Numbered from the stretch's first letter, positions 9,509-17,910 are shown. The stretch: 64,000 nucleotides of DNA from Paenisporosarcina sp. OV554 (GCF_003058165.1 NZ_QBUC01000004.1:151928-215927); one strand, 5' to 3'. Notes: generated by a model not told the origin, from the letters alone. Made by a program: numbers and translations.

Positions 9509-9560
9509 TCAATATCAACTCCCATATGCTTACATTAACTCAATATACACGACCTCTTTT

Positions 9561-9650
9561 TTAGAAGATTTGAAAAGCTCTGCTTGAATTGGCACCGTTA
9601 GAATTCGATTCTGTGGTTGCCGAGTTATCCAAGACTCTTTAAAGGTAAGA
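9561..9650 (-). promoter_or_regulatory. Degenerate SAM-I (S-box) riboswitch-like element
   Basis: Read on the minus strand this contains CTCGGCAACC, then GGTGCCAATTC and AAGC-AGA-GCTT, in the order of S-box helices P3 and P4. The 5' part, which in an intact S-box holds the AGGGA(C)TGGCCC-ATGAAACC kink-turn segment, is replaced by a shorter unrelated stretch, and the outer P1 helix cannot be paired convincingly. It precedes the yezD-like gene and the metI operon. It is probably a decayed SAM sensor; a functional variant is not excluded. Confidence 0.45.
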
Positions 9651-9740
9651 CTTATATAGAAGGAACAGCCTATGCTTGTGCGAAAGGCTCCCAAGATTTT
9701 CTATTTCACTTTCATTTTTCGGATATTCCACTCTGGAAGT

Positions 9741-12041
9741 TTATGACCCTATATTCACGAGCAGCTTTTCTCTCGTTTGTTTTGCTGCTTCAACCATTAT
9801 CTTAAGTGTTGCAACCGTTTCATCAAGACCTCGTGTTTTCAAACCGCAATCAGGATTAATCCAGAACTGCTTTGGATCAAGTACTTGTAGGGCACGATCA
9901 ATGTTTCTACTCAGCTCTTCAAGCTTTGGTACACGTGGACTATGAATGTCGTATACACCAAGACCGATGCCTTTGTCATACGTGTTTTCTTCAAACGATT
10001 GGATTAATTCACCATGACTTCTAGATGTTTCAATCGAAATAACATCAGCATCGAGTGCTTTAATCGCATCGATAATATCTTTAAAATCCGAATAACACAT
10101 ATGGGTATGAATTTGTGTATCGTTTTGTACTGACGTTGTTGCAAGTTTAAACGCATAAACTGCAGCGTCAAGATACCCTTCCCATTTTTCACGTTTTAAC
10201 GGTAGCCCTTCACGAATTGCCGGCTCATCCACTTGAATCATCCGAATTCCATTTTCCTCAAGCGTTTCAACTTCTTTTCGAAGCGCAAGTGCAATTTGAT
10301 TAGCAACAACATAGCGTGAAATATCATCTCGTACAAACGACCAGTTTAAAATTGTAATTGGACCTGTCAGCATTCCTTTTACAGGTTTGTCAGTTATTGA
10401 TTGGGCATATAAGGTTTCTTTAACTGTCATTGGTTCTATAAATGACACGTCACCGTAAATAAGTGGTGGTTTCACACATCGCGAGCCATATGACTGGACC
10501 CAGCCAAATTTCGTGAATTGGAAGCCATCTAATTTTTCACCAAAATACTCAACCATGTCTGTACGTTCAAATTCTCCATGTACAAACACATCTAGACCAA
10601 GTTCTTCTTGAATTTCAATCCATTTTTTAATTTCTGCTTTTATATATGTTTCATATTCTGTATTCGTTAACTCGCCTTTCCGCCATTTTAAACGGTTCTT
10701 TCTTACTTCTTGTGTTTGCGGGAAGCTTCCGATTGTTGTTGTTGGAAGCAGTGGTAATTGAAAAGCCTCTTTTTGTAACTCTTGACGGACTTTAAATATT
10801 GCTTTTCGTTCTGCTTTATACGTATGCAAGTTTTGAATGGCTTCTTGAACTTGTATGTTATTTCGGAATGATGATTTATTTAACGCTTGAATGGCTTCTG
10901 TACTTGCACTGATTTCTTTTTGTATCACTTCTTTTCCAACGTTTAAGCCTTTTGTCAGTACAACAATTTCATGTAATTTTTCATCCGCAAACGATAATGC
11001 TCCTTTTAGGACCTCATCAAGCGTTTCTTCACTTTTAACTGTCACAGGTACATGCAATAAGCTTGATGAAGATTGTACAATAAGACGATCTTTTGAAACA
11101 ACATCCGCAATCTCTGCAAGAATTGCAGAATGATCATCTAGATTCGCACGCCATATATTTCGCCCGTCAATTACTCCAGCAGCAAGAACCTTATCTTTTG
11201 GGAAACCATACTTTTTCAAAGCAGCAAGGTTTTGACCGTTATCATAAACAAAATCAAGTCCAATTCCTTGAACAGGAAGTGAGATTACATCTTCGTAATG
11301 TTCAATGCTTTCAAAATATGTTTGTAATATCAGCTTTATGTTTGGTGCTGCTTCATGCAATGTTTGATAGATATCCTTAAATAACGCAACATCTTCTTTT
11401 GAAATCGTTGTAGATAAAATCGGTTCATCGATTTGTACCCAATCGACTCCTTCTTTTTCTAATTCACGTAAAATGTCAGCGTATAGTGGCACAAATTTTT
11501 CAACAACTGCTTTAAACTCACTTTCTTTATAACCTTTTGACAGTTTTACAAATGTGATAGGTCCTAAGATAACAGGCTTTCCGTCGATATTAAGTTTCTG
11601 TTTAGCCTCTTTATAAAATTGAAGTGGACGGTTTTCGACAAGAGTAGGTACTGTTTCATTAAGCTCTGGAACAATATAGTGATAGTTTGTGTTAAACCAT
11701 TTTGTCATTTCAGATGCAACCGCACCTTTATTGCCTCGTGCTATATCAAAATACGTTTCTAGCGATACTTTACCTCCACTGTATTCAAAACGTTTCGGTA
11801 CTAATCCGAACATAACAGCTGTATCAAGCACATGATCATACAAGCTAAAGTCTCCAACTGGTATCAAGTCAATTCCTAGATCTTTTTGTTTCTTAAGATT
11901 GTTTAGACGAATCTCCTCAATTTGTTTTAAGAATGCTTCTTTTTCTAGTTTCCCAGCCCATAACTGTTCCAACGATTTTTTCCATTCGCGTCTTACACCA
12001 ATTCTTGGATAACCTAAATTCGAACTTTTTACTTTACTCAT
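9741..12041 (-). CDS. metE: Cobalamin-independent methionine synthase
   Basis: 766 residues, the full usual length of MetE. The N-terminal barrel begins [21 protein letters not shown] and the C-terminal catalytic barrel begins [14 protein letters not shown] near residue 438. Zinc ligands are visible in [11 protein letters not shown] and in the C-terminal [10 protein letters not shown], and the [16 protein letters not shown] motif is intact. The enzyme transfers a methyl group from 5-methyl-THF-triglutamate to homocysteine in the cytosol. Together with YitJ it closes the methionine pathway encoded here. Expression should be governed by two tandem SAM riboswitch units upstream. AAGGAGTG precedes the ATG by about 12 bases. 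Confidence 0.95.
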   Translation of the reverse strand: MSKVKSSNLGYPRIGVRREWKKSLEQLWAGKLEKEAFLKQIEEIRLNNLKKQKDLGIDLIPVGDFSLYDHVLDTAVMFGLVPKRFEYSGGKVSLETYFDIARGNKGAVASEMTKWFNTNYHYIVPELNETVPTLVENRPLQFYKEAKQKLNIDGKPVILGPITFVKLSKGYKESEFKAVVEKFVPLYADILRELEKEGVDWVQIDEPILSTTISKEDVALFKDIYQTLHEAAPNIKLILQTYFESIEHYEDVISLPVQGIGLDFVYDNGQNLAALKKYGFPKDKVLAAGVIDGRNIWRANLDDHSAILAEIADVVSKDRLIVQSSSSLLHVPVTVKSEETLDEVLKGALSFADEKLHEIVVLTKGLNVGKEVIQKEISASTEAIQALNKSSFRNNIQVQEAIQNLHTYKAERKAIFKVRQELQKEAFQLPLLPTTTIGSFPQTQEVRKNRLKWRKGELTNTEYETYIKAEIKKWIEIQEELGLDVFVHGEFERTDMVEYFGEKLDGFQFTKFGWVQSYGSRCVKPPLIYGDVSFIEPMTVKETLYAQSITDKPVKGMLTGPITILNWSFVRDDISRYVVANQIALALRKEVETLEENGIRMIQVDEPAIREGLPLKREKWEGYLDAAVYAFKLATTSVQNDTQIHTHMCYSDFKDIIDAIKALDADVISIETSRSHGELIQSFEENTYDKGIGLGVYDIHSPRVPKLEELSRNIDRALQVLDPKQFWINPDCGLKTRGLDETVATLKIMVEAAKQTREKLLVNIGS

Positions 12042-12131
12042 AATATTTTCTACACTCCTTCTATTTTTGTATTTTCATGCCCATTTCTATTTGAAGCTGT
12101 TGCTAATAAACCCATATTTTAAAAAACAAAA

Positions 12132-12292
12132 AAGCCTCTTCTTGGAAACAAGAAGAGGCTTATCATTAAACATACGTGACAAGATCTCAACTCATCTTCC
12201 AAGCACAATCGCTTGAAGGAATTGGCACAGTGCTCATAATGAGTCTGTTGCCGAGGTTTCAAAGGGCCATTCCCTCCACCTCTCTTGATAAG
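12132..12292 (-). ncRNA. SAM-I riboswitch (S-box), metE-proximal copy, with terminator
   Basis: The minus strand gives CTTATCAAGAGAGGTGGAGG then TGGCCC, TGAAACC, CGGCAAC, and TGTGCCAATTCC, followed by the P4 stem CAAGC/GCTTG and GATGAG, which pairs with the opening CTTATC as P1. The aptamer spans 12191-12292. The expression platform is a 12-bp terminator stem (12132-12143 with 12150-12161) followed by a T-run. High S-adenosylmethionine should favour the terminator and switch off metE. Confidence 0.95.
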
Positions 12293-12377
12293 TAGAAATT
12301 AACTATTTAGTTTTATTAATGGTTTAAATGGTATCAGTTTTACTCATTTTGAAATCAACGAATTTCACTTAGTTGTT

Positions 12378-12406
12378 ATATTAATACATAAATTCAATAA
12401 AGTAAA
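12378..12406 (-). promoter_or_regulatory. SigA-type promoter of the proximal S-box unit
   Basis: TTTACT (12401-12406) and TAATAT (12378-12383) with a 17-base spacer, read on the minus strand, four of six matches in each box. The same promoter is conserved in the distal copy, which supports its use. Confidence 0.5.
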
Positions 12407-12457
12407 CAATTTTCTAAAATTTGTTTTTTCTCATTTTTATTATTTAAAAAACAAAAA

Positions 12458-12612
12458 AGTCTCTTCTTGGGAACAAGAAGAGACTCGTCATTAGTAGACA
12501 AGATCTCAACTTATCTTCCAAGCATAATCGCTTGAAGGAATTGGCACAGTGCTCAATAATGAGTCTGTTGCCGAGGTTTCAAAGGGCCTTTCCCTCCACC
12601 TCTCTTGATAAG
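12458..12612 (-). ncRNA. SAM-I riboswitch (S-box), metE-distal copy, with terminator
   Basis: A second complete S-box about 320 bases upstream of the first, nearly identical in its core. P1 pairs perfectly (CTTATC with GATAAG, aptamer 12510-12612). The terminator stem (12458-12468 with 12475-12485) has different bases in several positions but compensatory changes on the opposite arm (AAGCCTC to AGTCTC with matching change), which indicates selection for pairing. It reads toward the proximal unit and metE. Confidence 0.93.
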
Positions 12613-12692
12613 TAGAAATTAACTATTTTATTAATGGTTTAGATGGTTTAGGGTTTAGTCGTTTTACAATCGACGAATTTAAGTTAATTGTT

Positions 12693-12721
12693 ATATTAAT
12701 ACATAAAATTAATAAAGTAAA
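12693..12721 (-). promoter_or_regulatory. SigA-type promoter of the distal S-box unit
   Basis: TTTACT (12716-12721), 17-base spacer and TAATAT (12693-12698) on the minus strand, identical in boxes and spacing to the proximal copy. Confidence 0.5.
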
Positions 12722-12789
12722 CAATTTTCTGGAGATTTGTTTTTCCCCTTTTCTATAATTTGAAAATTTTCATCCCCTAAAGTCTTTAA

Positions 12790-12987
12790 TGCGAGGGCAT
12801 ACAAACCTTATTTATTGACGGTTATGTTATCCAAGCAACCGCAAACAATAAGTGGAAGTGTAGTCCTGCCGAAGTGTTAAAACTCACACAGGGGCTATAC
12901 GAGAAGAAATTATCTCCTTTTATGTTTACAGTAAGCTTTGGTTTTTTTAAACACCTCTTGTTGGTTTATCTAGCTCATCAGTGTTAA
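12790..12987 (+). other. Unrecognised ORF remnant
   Basis: An open stretch of about 65 codons with no credible start codon, reading TLFIDGYVIQATANNKWKC then SPAEVLKLTQGLYEKKL. FIDG followed by an ANANK-like stretch faintly recalls IS1182-type transposases, but the resemblance is too weak to name. A broken resolvase follows, so this may be mobile-element debris. Confidence 0.25.
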
Positions 12988-12999
12988 CGGTCAATGAGT

Positions 13000-13182
13000 T
13001 CATCCAATGTCGTTTTGAAGTATTTCGCAAGAAGCTATATCGCCTTCTAGTATTTCAGATAGCATTCTCTGCAATTCTGGGCGATCGTAAAACAACTCAC
13101 AGCCCGCTTCTTTAAGCGCTTTCCGTTGCCGTGCTGTGTTTTGTTTTTCAGATGAAACTCTTATGTATGCTATCTTACTCAT
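13000..13182 (-). pseudogene. Serine recombinase/resolvase remnant
   Basis: The 60-residue reading begins MSKIAYIRVSSEKQNTARQ, which is the catalytic N-terminus of serine recombinases (YxRVSS with the nucleophile serine, then the N-A-RQ motif). It continues KALKEAGCELFYD and then jumps straight to RPELQRMLSEILEGD, a later segment of the same domain. The intervening acidic loop and the whole DNA-binding C-terminus are missing, since intact resolvases have 180 residues or more. A deletion therefore removed most of the gene, and no recombination activity is expected. It shows that this accessory stretch once carried a mobile element. Confidence 0.75.
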
Positions 13183-13251
13183 ACGACATCCTATTTATTC
13201 GCCTAAATGTACAGGCATTGGTGAAGAAGGGCATGAAATGCATGTGCCCGG

Positions 13252-13398
13252 CTAATCGAGGCGACCTTGCGAATCTTTTACACTATTTAACTCAATTTTA
13301 AATTGTACTTTAATAAGTACAGGAGGTAAATAATTATCCAGCTCTAATCGATCTGAAATAAACCCATATCTTCTACCATCATCATTTTCTGCCCTCAT
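13252..13398 (-). other. Small ORF or gene remnant of unknown family
   Basis: From an internal ATG this gives 48 residues (MRAENDDGRRYGFISDRLEL then DNYLPPVLIKVQFKIEL). The frame stays open a little further upstream to about 13434, but without a start codon or ribosome binding site. The codon pattern looks protein-like. It is probably the 3' end of a decayed gene; I do not recognise the family. Confidence 0.3.
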
Positions 13399-13505
13399 TT
13401 TATCAATAACATCTTTATATGAGTAAAAATTATATTAATATTTACAGAAGATAAGTTAATAGTTTATTTATAGATTTAAGACAAGTAAAAGGAGAGAAAC
13501 ATCAA

Positions 13506-13669
13506 GTGTTTCCCCCCTCCTTACCGTTCTGTTCTTCTTTTTGCCACTTGTGGCAATCGGCATCATCAGCTCTTTATCAATGCGAATACGGATTGATAAA
13601 GAACGATTATATGAACTTTTTTCCATAACCAAAGAATTAAGTCAGGGGTTATCCTCAGGAAGTTACTAG
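13506..13669 (+). pseudogene. Small membrane protein ORF interrupted at a C6 tract
   Basis: AGGAGA precedes a GTG at 13506, but the frame from that GTG goes off after a run of six Cs (13512-13517). If one C is added, the reading becomes a tidy protein of about 54 residues: V-F-P-P-LLTVLFFFLPLVAIGIISSL followed by SMRIRIDKERLYELFSITKE and a stop at 13667-13669. This is one membrane helix with a charged cytoplasmic tail. In the sequence as given the gene is frameshifted. Options are a real mutation, slippage at the C tract, or a sequencing error. Family unknown. Confidence 0.45.
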
Positions 13670-13980
13670 GATAAAAACTTGGTCAAATCATGCAGACTTT
13701 GTATTTTCTGTTTCAAATAGTTTACATTAAATTGGTGTAACCTCTAGCAAGTTTTTGTATTGACGCCGAAATGTTTTCACGTCGAGAATTCTTGCGATTA
13801 GCGTATTAAATCCTTCGATTCGTAAATAGTCGCCTCCATCACTTTCCCTTTTTTATTTTTAAATAATATACGTTTGTCTCTACCATTATTAGTAAAATTT
13901 CGTATCTTACAATATGGGAAAGAACTGTGCATCAGCACGAGTTTTAAGAGATATTAATCTCCCTTCTTTCTCTAATAAAG
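13670..13980. other. Gene-free spacer with a short repeated segment
   Basis: No gene seen. The 22 bases at 13670-13691 (GATAAAAACTTGGTCAAATC core) recur with one change at 15061-15082, where they form the end of the Spo0E-like gene region, so this spacer may hold the tail of a former relative. Confidence 0.4.
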
Positions 13981-13984
13981 TTGA

Positions 13985-14422
13985 AAGGAGGTTTGAATAT
14001 GTCATGTTTTACTTTTGACGGTATACAAAATGCAGTCGAACTGTCTAACAACAGAGGGTTATGTAACTTCATGTTCCAGGATCCTTTTTGTAGCAAACGA
14101 TGCACGAGCAGGAGACGCCGGACTTCGCGGAACGAACGGTGTACGAGTAGAAATCGTTGCACTTCGAGGAACCAACGTCGCACAAGCAGAAATCTGTTCA
14201 CTTCGCGGAACCGACGCCGCACGAACAGAAATCGTTGCACATCACGGAACCGACGATGCACGAGCAGAAAACGTTGCACATCGCGGAACCAAAGACGCAC
14301 GAGTAGAAATTGCTGCCGCTGCACTTCAAGGAACCGACGATGCACGTGTAGAAATCGCTGCCGCTGCAGATCCCGGAACATACTATGCAACTTCTTTAAT
14401 TGGTAATGACTTCTTATTTTAA
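13985..14422 (+). CDS. Tandem-repeat ORF open in two overlapping frames
   Basis: An excellent ribosome binding site (AAAGGAGG) leads into MSCFTFDGIQNAVELSNNRG at about 14000. That frame continues as an Arg/Cys-rich repeat (RCTSRN units) to a stop at 14404-14406. The +1 frame is also open (to 14422) and reads a 13-residue repeat close to LRGTDDARVEIVA, about seven units, ending ATSLIGNDFLF. Codon statistics favour the +1 frame across the repeats: G-rich first positions and mostly A/T third positions. The Arg/Cys frame has GC-rich third positions. A single frameshift near 14080-14095 would join the good start to the good repeat. I do not recognise the family. Coordinates cover both frames. Confidence 0.45.
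14100..14385 (+). repeat. 39-bp tandem repeat (about seven units, two expanded to 45 bp)
   Basis: Units share the core CGCGGAACCGACGAYGCACGAG plus AGAAATCGTTGCA. The first five are 39 bases, the last two carry an additional GCTGCC insertion. All unit lengths are multiples of three, so copy-number change would not shift frame. Confidence 0.75.
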
Positions 14423-14568
14423 AAAGACTTCGGGGCGATTTTTCGCTATCTGAAGAGTATCTCACTCAATAGTTCTTTAAAGAACTATTGTGTGTGTCAG
14501 TATCTAAAGTTAACTAGTTCTTACTAGTTCACTCGATCATATAATGTACTGAGAGGAGGCGTAACAGA

Positions 14569-14754
14569 ATGGATCGATTTATTCTATTAATGTTAGCTAG
14601 TATTTTAGCTGGTTTTGCATTATTAAATGTTCCCTTAACAGGTACTTTCTTATCAGGTTTAGAGCCAACAACTACCTTAATCGGTATTTTAGCTATTGTG
14701 ATTTTCTCTCTTTTCCTAATATTTAAAGGCTTAATGGGACTACTGGGGAAGTAA
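14569..14754 (+). CDS. Small two-helix membrane protein of unknown function
   Basis: 61 residues beginning MDRFILLMLASILAGFALLN and ending KGLMGLLGK. Two hydrophobic segments, about 4-20 and 36-56, are linked by a short Gly/Thr loop (TGTFLSGLEPTTT). A strong GAGAGGAGG ribosome binding site sits about 9 bases upstream, and a terminator follows immediately, so it is a single-gene transcript. The family is not one I can name. Size and layout would fit a small stress or spore membrane protein, but nothing in the sequence proves it. Confidence 0.6.
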   Translation: MDRFILLMLASILAGFALLNVPLTGTFLSGLEPTTTLIGILAIVIFSLFLIFKGLMGLLGK

Positions 14755-14763
14755 AAAGAAGTT

Positions 14764-14788
14764 AAGACTCAGACTTATTCTGAGTCTT
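14764..14788 (+). terminator. Terminator of the small membrane protein gene
   Basis: 10-bp perfect stem (14764-14773 with 14779-14788) followed by TTTTGATTTTC. Confidence 0.8.
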
Positions 14789-14848
14789 TTGATTTTCTTC
14801 CTACAAATACATTATTATCTACCATGATCTAGCTACTTCTCTAACTGA

Positions 14849-14985
14849 TTAAAAAGAAGGCTTACTTAAATAATAACCTTGCCCATTACCGCAACTATTT
14901 TTTCGTAATAAGTATGCTTGGTTCGAACCTTCAGCCGTGATTATATCAATTACAATAATGTTTACACCTAATTTCCAACAATAAG
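14849..14985 (-). pseudogene. EAL-domain (c-di-GMP phosphodiesterase) C-terminal fragment
   Basis: The minus strand reads GVNIIVIDIITAEGSNQAYLLRKNSCGNGQGYYLSKPSF then stop (written here in parts: IITAEGSNQAYLLRK, NSCGNGQGYYLSKP). This is the well-conserved end of EAL domains, IxIIAEGVETxxQxxxLRKxxCxxxQGYYFSKP. The rest of the domain and the start are absent, so it is a relic. The catalytic EAL motif itself is not present. Confidence 0.75.
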
Positions 14986-14987
14986 AA

Positions 14988-15021
14988 AAATCGCAATCAC
15001 ACTACCTGGTGATTGCGATTT
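14988..15021. terminator. Strong bidirectional hairpin
   Basis: 13-bp perfect stem (14988-15000 with 15009-15021). It separates the EAL remnant from the Spo0E-like gene and can terminate the latter's minus-strand transcript. Confidence 0.65.
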
Positions 15022-15078
15022 GACTTTACAATAGGTAAACAAAAGAGTTTTCAAAACCAGGATAAAAACTTGGCCAAA

Positions 15079-15240
15079 TCAATAAGATCCTTGGATTTCT
15101 TGATATTGATTAAGTAGCACATCGAGTTCTTGACTGCATGCTACTACACTAGAGTGAGTAAAACCATAATGCTTCGCTCTATGATACATAACTTTCTTTT
15201 TTAATATTATTTGCCCTAATAAGAACATTTTACTTTGCAT
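15079..15240 (-). CDS. Spo0E-family aspartyl-phosphate phosphatase, small
   Basis: About 53 residues, missed easily because of size. The diagnostic part is KKKVMYHRAKHYGFTHSSVV followed by ACSQELDVLLNQY. It matches the Spo0E family pattern of a first helix, YGxT-x-x-VVxxSQELDxLLNxY, including the SQELD motif. Members dephosphorylate response regulators such as Spo0A~P in the cytoplasm and delay sporulation. The start is uncertain: ATG at 15240, 15252 or 15228 are in frame, and only a weak AGAGGA lies upstream. The N-terminus (MQSKMFLLGQIILK) is less typical, so part of it may be untranslated. Confidence 0.65.
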   Translation of the reverse strand: MQSKMFLLGQIILKKKVMYHRAKHYGFTHSSVVACSQELDVLLNQYQEIQGSY

Positions 15241-15739
15241 ATTTTTCTTCATTCCTCTTTCTCAAAATGACTAGTGTTAGACCCAGAGAACATCTTGTAA
15301 AAAAATGTCGCATTGTGTAAAAATGAAAAATATTTTTAATAGGTTTTTTTGAAATCACCGACTGATTGTTGACCTCATTGCGGTTCGAAAACAGGGTACT
15401 ACAATAAAACACAAGTCTCGGGTTCGGTAAGGTACAACATTCATTTTGATGATAGTGAACCGAAAATGGGGTAATGTAAGATTTCTAAAATCACAAAAAT
15501 GGTAAGTAGCTTACCGCATGGTTTCCTTACTTCCCTTTATGCGTCCAAAGCGACATAAATCATTCATTCTCTTATTCAACTAACCCGCCCCTGTAGTTCA
15601 ATAAGAAAAAGTCATACCCGTTAATTCAACAAGAGAAACGTTTATCCTTTGCTAATTACTTGAGTATTATTCGCCAATAAAAGATTCTCTAATTCTAGTC
15701 TAAAACGATGAATTGTCTCTCTTCCTTTTACTTCCGATT
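15241..15739. other. Gene-free spacer
   Basis: Apart from the palindrome at 15571 I see no gene. Open frames here lack ribosome binding sites and show no protein-like pattern. Confidence 0.5.
15571..15605. repeat. Interspersed palindrome family, copy 1
   Basis: CTTATTCAACTA paired with TAGTTCAATAAG around a C-rich centre. Related copies are at 21719, 52612, 56812 and 63904. Confidence 0.6.
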
Positions 15740-16822
15740 TTACTTAGCTATTAAAGATACATGATCAGCAGTTGCCCAATTGTTCATCGGCACTATTAAA
15801 TATTTTACACCAGGCTTCAATGTGTTGTTTGTAACATCGAAGATCCCCACTGCGCCTTTACGAGAAGAGAAGCGATATTGTGCTTGTACCATGCTTCCGT
15901 CTTCACCTTGTAATTGTACGGTTCGACCAGCAAATAACTCCATGCCTGGGTCTTTATCTAATATAATTTGGAATGTTTTGTTGTCAATGGCTTCTGCCGA
16001 TTGAAGTGTAAGTGGTGCAATGTATTGTGCCGTAAATTTTCTATTTCCAAGATCAGCCCACTTTGATGTAACTTTATATGTTAGACCTTGTTTTAATGTT
16101 TGTCCTATTGGTAACCGGAATTTTGGTGCTTGTCTTCCATCAGCTGCCTGCGTAAATGGAACGTAATTCGCCACGAACTGTTCGCCGTTGCTTCCTGTAA
16201 TCGTTACAACTCGATCACGTAAAGACGAGATAATATCAAAACGTTTTCCATTTTCATCTCTGTTTCTGTTATTTAATCCAAACGCTAAATCACCACGACC
16301 TGCCCGGTAGGCTTCAATAATATTTGCGTAGTCTGTTACACCATCTTCCAAAAATGATTCCAATTCAAATGTGTCATTTGTTACTTGTTTGGTGTTTCGA
16401 ATTTCAATTTTCTCATCTGTTCCTTCAAAGGATTTTACTCGTTGCCCATTGTAGCTTAATCTGTATTTGGTGTCATCCTCTTGAATTGTAACTGGTACGA
16501 TGTATGTGCTTTTTGCTCCTGTTTTTAAACGAGGTACATTGACGATGCTCATACCATGATTAAATTTGAATTGTTTCTTAATATTTTTCAAGTTATTTGG
16601 ATCCACATCTTCTGCCGCTAATGGTTTATTGAAGGTGACCTGTAGCGTCATTGTATTCAATACGTTTATGTTCGTAATCCTTTCTTCTTGTTGTTTCTTC
16701 TCTTGTGCTACTACGTGGTTACTTGCTGCTTCTACGTTTAATGTTGGGTTATATGTTGCTATTCCAAAGGATAATACAGATACGGCTAATACAGCTGGTA
16801 CTATACGTTTTTTAAAATTCAT
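15740..16822 (-). CDS. Secreted protein, S-layer/Ig-like fold suspected, unknown function
   Basis: A 360-residue exported protein. Residues 1-33 are a signal peptide (MNFKKRIVPAVLAVSVLSFG, cleavage after VEA near 33). The mature part is beta-rich, with paired phrases such as TLQVTFNKPLAAEDVDPNNL near residue 60 and KTFQIILDKDPGMELFAGR near 290. These are reminiscent of the SbsC/bacterial Ig-like modules in S-layer and cell-wall proteins, where a strand with VTFNKPV opens each module. There is no LPXTG, SLH or choline-binding module, so attachment to the wall is not evident. It is a single gene with AAAGGAGAAAGAG before the ATG. Function cannot be stated beyond extracytoplasmic. Confidence 0.6.
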   Translation of the reverse strand: MNFKKRIVPAVLAVSVLSFGIATYNPTLNVEAASNHVVAQEKKQQEERITNINVLNTMTLQVTFNKPLAAEDVDPNNLKNIKKQFKFNHGMSIVNVPRLKTGAKSTYIVPVTIQEDDTKYRLSYNGQRVKSFEGTDEKIEIRNTKQVTNDTFELESFLEDGVTDYANIIEAYRAGRGDLAFGLNNRNRDENGKRFDIISSLRDRVVTITGSNGEQFVANYVPFTQAADGRQAPKFRLPIGQTLKQGLTYKVTSKWADLGNRKFTAQYIAPLTLQSAEAIDNKTFQIILDKDPGMELFAGRTVQLQGEDGSMVQAQYRFSSRKGAVGIFDVTNNTLKPGVKYLIVPMNNWATADHVSLIAK

Positions 16823-16926
16823 TTATCTCTTTCTCCTTTATTTCCTTTTATTTTTGGTTAGAAAAACTATAGTATAAGCATCATGTAAACTGGCTATAAA
16901 AAAGGGGACCTCAGGACCAATGACGG

Positions 16927-17625
16927 TTATCTTGCTCCTGCTTTTATCAAAATTTCCTCAATTTCTTTGTAGCCTTTTTTTCGTGCATGTTGTAATGGGG
17001 TCACATCATTTTTATCTGAAATCTTCACATCCGCCCCATAATCTACCAGCAATTGTACTGTTTGCTGCTGTTTTTCATTTCCATCATTCAAAATAATGGC
17101 TTCCAATAAAGCCGTCCAACCTAGGTTATTGATGTGATTAACATCAGTATCAGTATGGATAAGAAGTTCTTTGACCACATTCACATATCCGTGTTCCGAA
17201 GCAGGGATCAAAGCTGTTCCTCCATACCGGTTAGTAATTGTGGGGTCCGCACCTGCATCAATCGTAAGTTTAAGGATATCAAAGTATCCTTCCGCACCCG
17301 CATATAAGAAGGGATTATTTTGCAAGCCGTCCTGGATATTGACGTCCGCACCCGCTTCAATCAAAATTTTTGCGGTTGCGATATCATTGTTATAAGTTGC
17401 AATCATGGTGGCAGTTCGTCCCTTTGAATCCTGTGCATTGATATTGACACCTTCTTTAATTAACCTGCTTATGGTGTCTGTCTCTTTACGATCCGCTGCT
17501 TGAATTAGGTGTTCGTTCAATATTTCTGCCTCCTTTTCCTGTTTTTTAGGTACTCTCTTGTCATTTGAGACGCACCCTTGAAGTAAGAGAATGCATACTA
17601 TGACAACTGCTAGCCACTTCCTCAT
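16927..17625 (-). CDS. Ankyrin-repeat lipoprotein
   Basis: 232 residues from the ATG at 17625; an upstream in-frame ATG at 17661 would put 12 polar residues before the signal peptide and is rejected. Residues 1-18 are a lipoprotein signal (MRKWLAVVIVCILLLQGC, Cys 18). From about residue 45 there are five ankyrin repeats, visible as GVNINAQDSKGRTATMIA, GADVNIQDGLQNNPFLYA, GADPTITNRYGGTALIPA, DVNHINNLGWTALLEA and GADVKISDKNDVTPLQHA. The protein should be anchored on the outside of the membrane and act in protein-protein contact. Partner unknown. It has no operon neighbour. Confidence 0.85.
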   Translation of the reverse strand: MRKWLAVVIVCILLLQGCVSNDKRVPKKQEKEAEILNEHLIQAADRKETDTISRLIKEGVNINAQDSKGRTATMIATYNNDIATAKILIEAGADVNIQDGLQNNPFLYAGAEGYFDILKLTIDAGADPTITNRYGGTALIPASEHGYVNVVKELLIHTDTDVNHINNLGWTALLEAIILNDGNEKQQQTVQLLVDYGADVKISDKNDVTPLQHARKKGYKEIEEILIKAGAR

Positions 17626-17890
17626 AAAATACACGTCCCCATTATTATTTGATATTGTCACTGCTCTTGAACCATCTCGATGAAAAGAAAGGGGACATCT
17701 CTATTAATTCCTATAGATACGATATTGGATTCTGCAGCTTTTTCTCTTAGGGAAGCCTCCTTTAAAAATTTTAGTTAAACTTTATTATTCCGTCTTAATT
17801 TATATTAGTACTTAATCATAAACTCCCTCTAAATAAATTCTTAAAAAAAGATAAACTTATTAATAAAATTTCTTAATATGTATAAAAAAT

Positions 17891-17910
17891 CCCGCTACCT
17901 TTGTAACGGG
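17891..17910 (-). terminator. Terminator of the two-component operon
   Basis: Stem CCCG-TAC / GTA-CGGG with small internal mismatches, followed on the minus strand by ATTTTTTAT, 17 bases after the response regulator stop. Confidence 0.75.

Larger units (their letters stand above)
12118..12766 (-). repeat. Direct tandem duplication of a promoter-riboswitch-terminator unit
   Basis: Unit one (about 12118-12440) and unit two (about 12444-12766) share the order promoter, spacer, S-box aptamer, terminator and the A-rich block TTTAAAAAACAAAAAAG after it. Drift is concentrated in the spacer between promoter and aptamer. There is no gene between the units. Confidence 0.85.

Noticed and set aside
12790..12987. 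IS1182-type transposase fragment
   Set aside because: Only a very short FIDG-x-x-I-x-A-x-AN resemblance; not enough to call a transposase or an insertion sequence.
13944..14465. 173-codon minus-strand open frame across the 39-bp repeats
   Set aside because: No ribosome binding site and an Arg/Phe/Leu-rich composition typical of the antisense of a repeat; the plus strand has the start signals.
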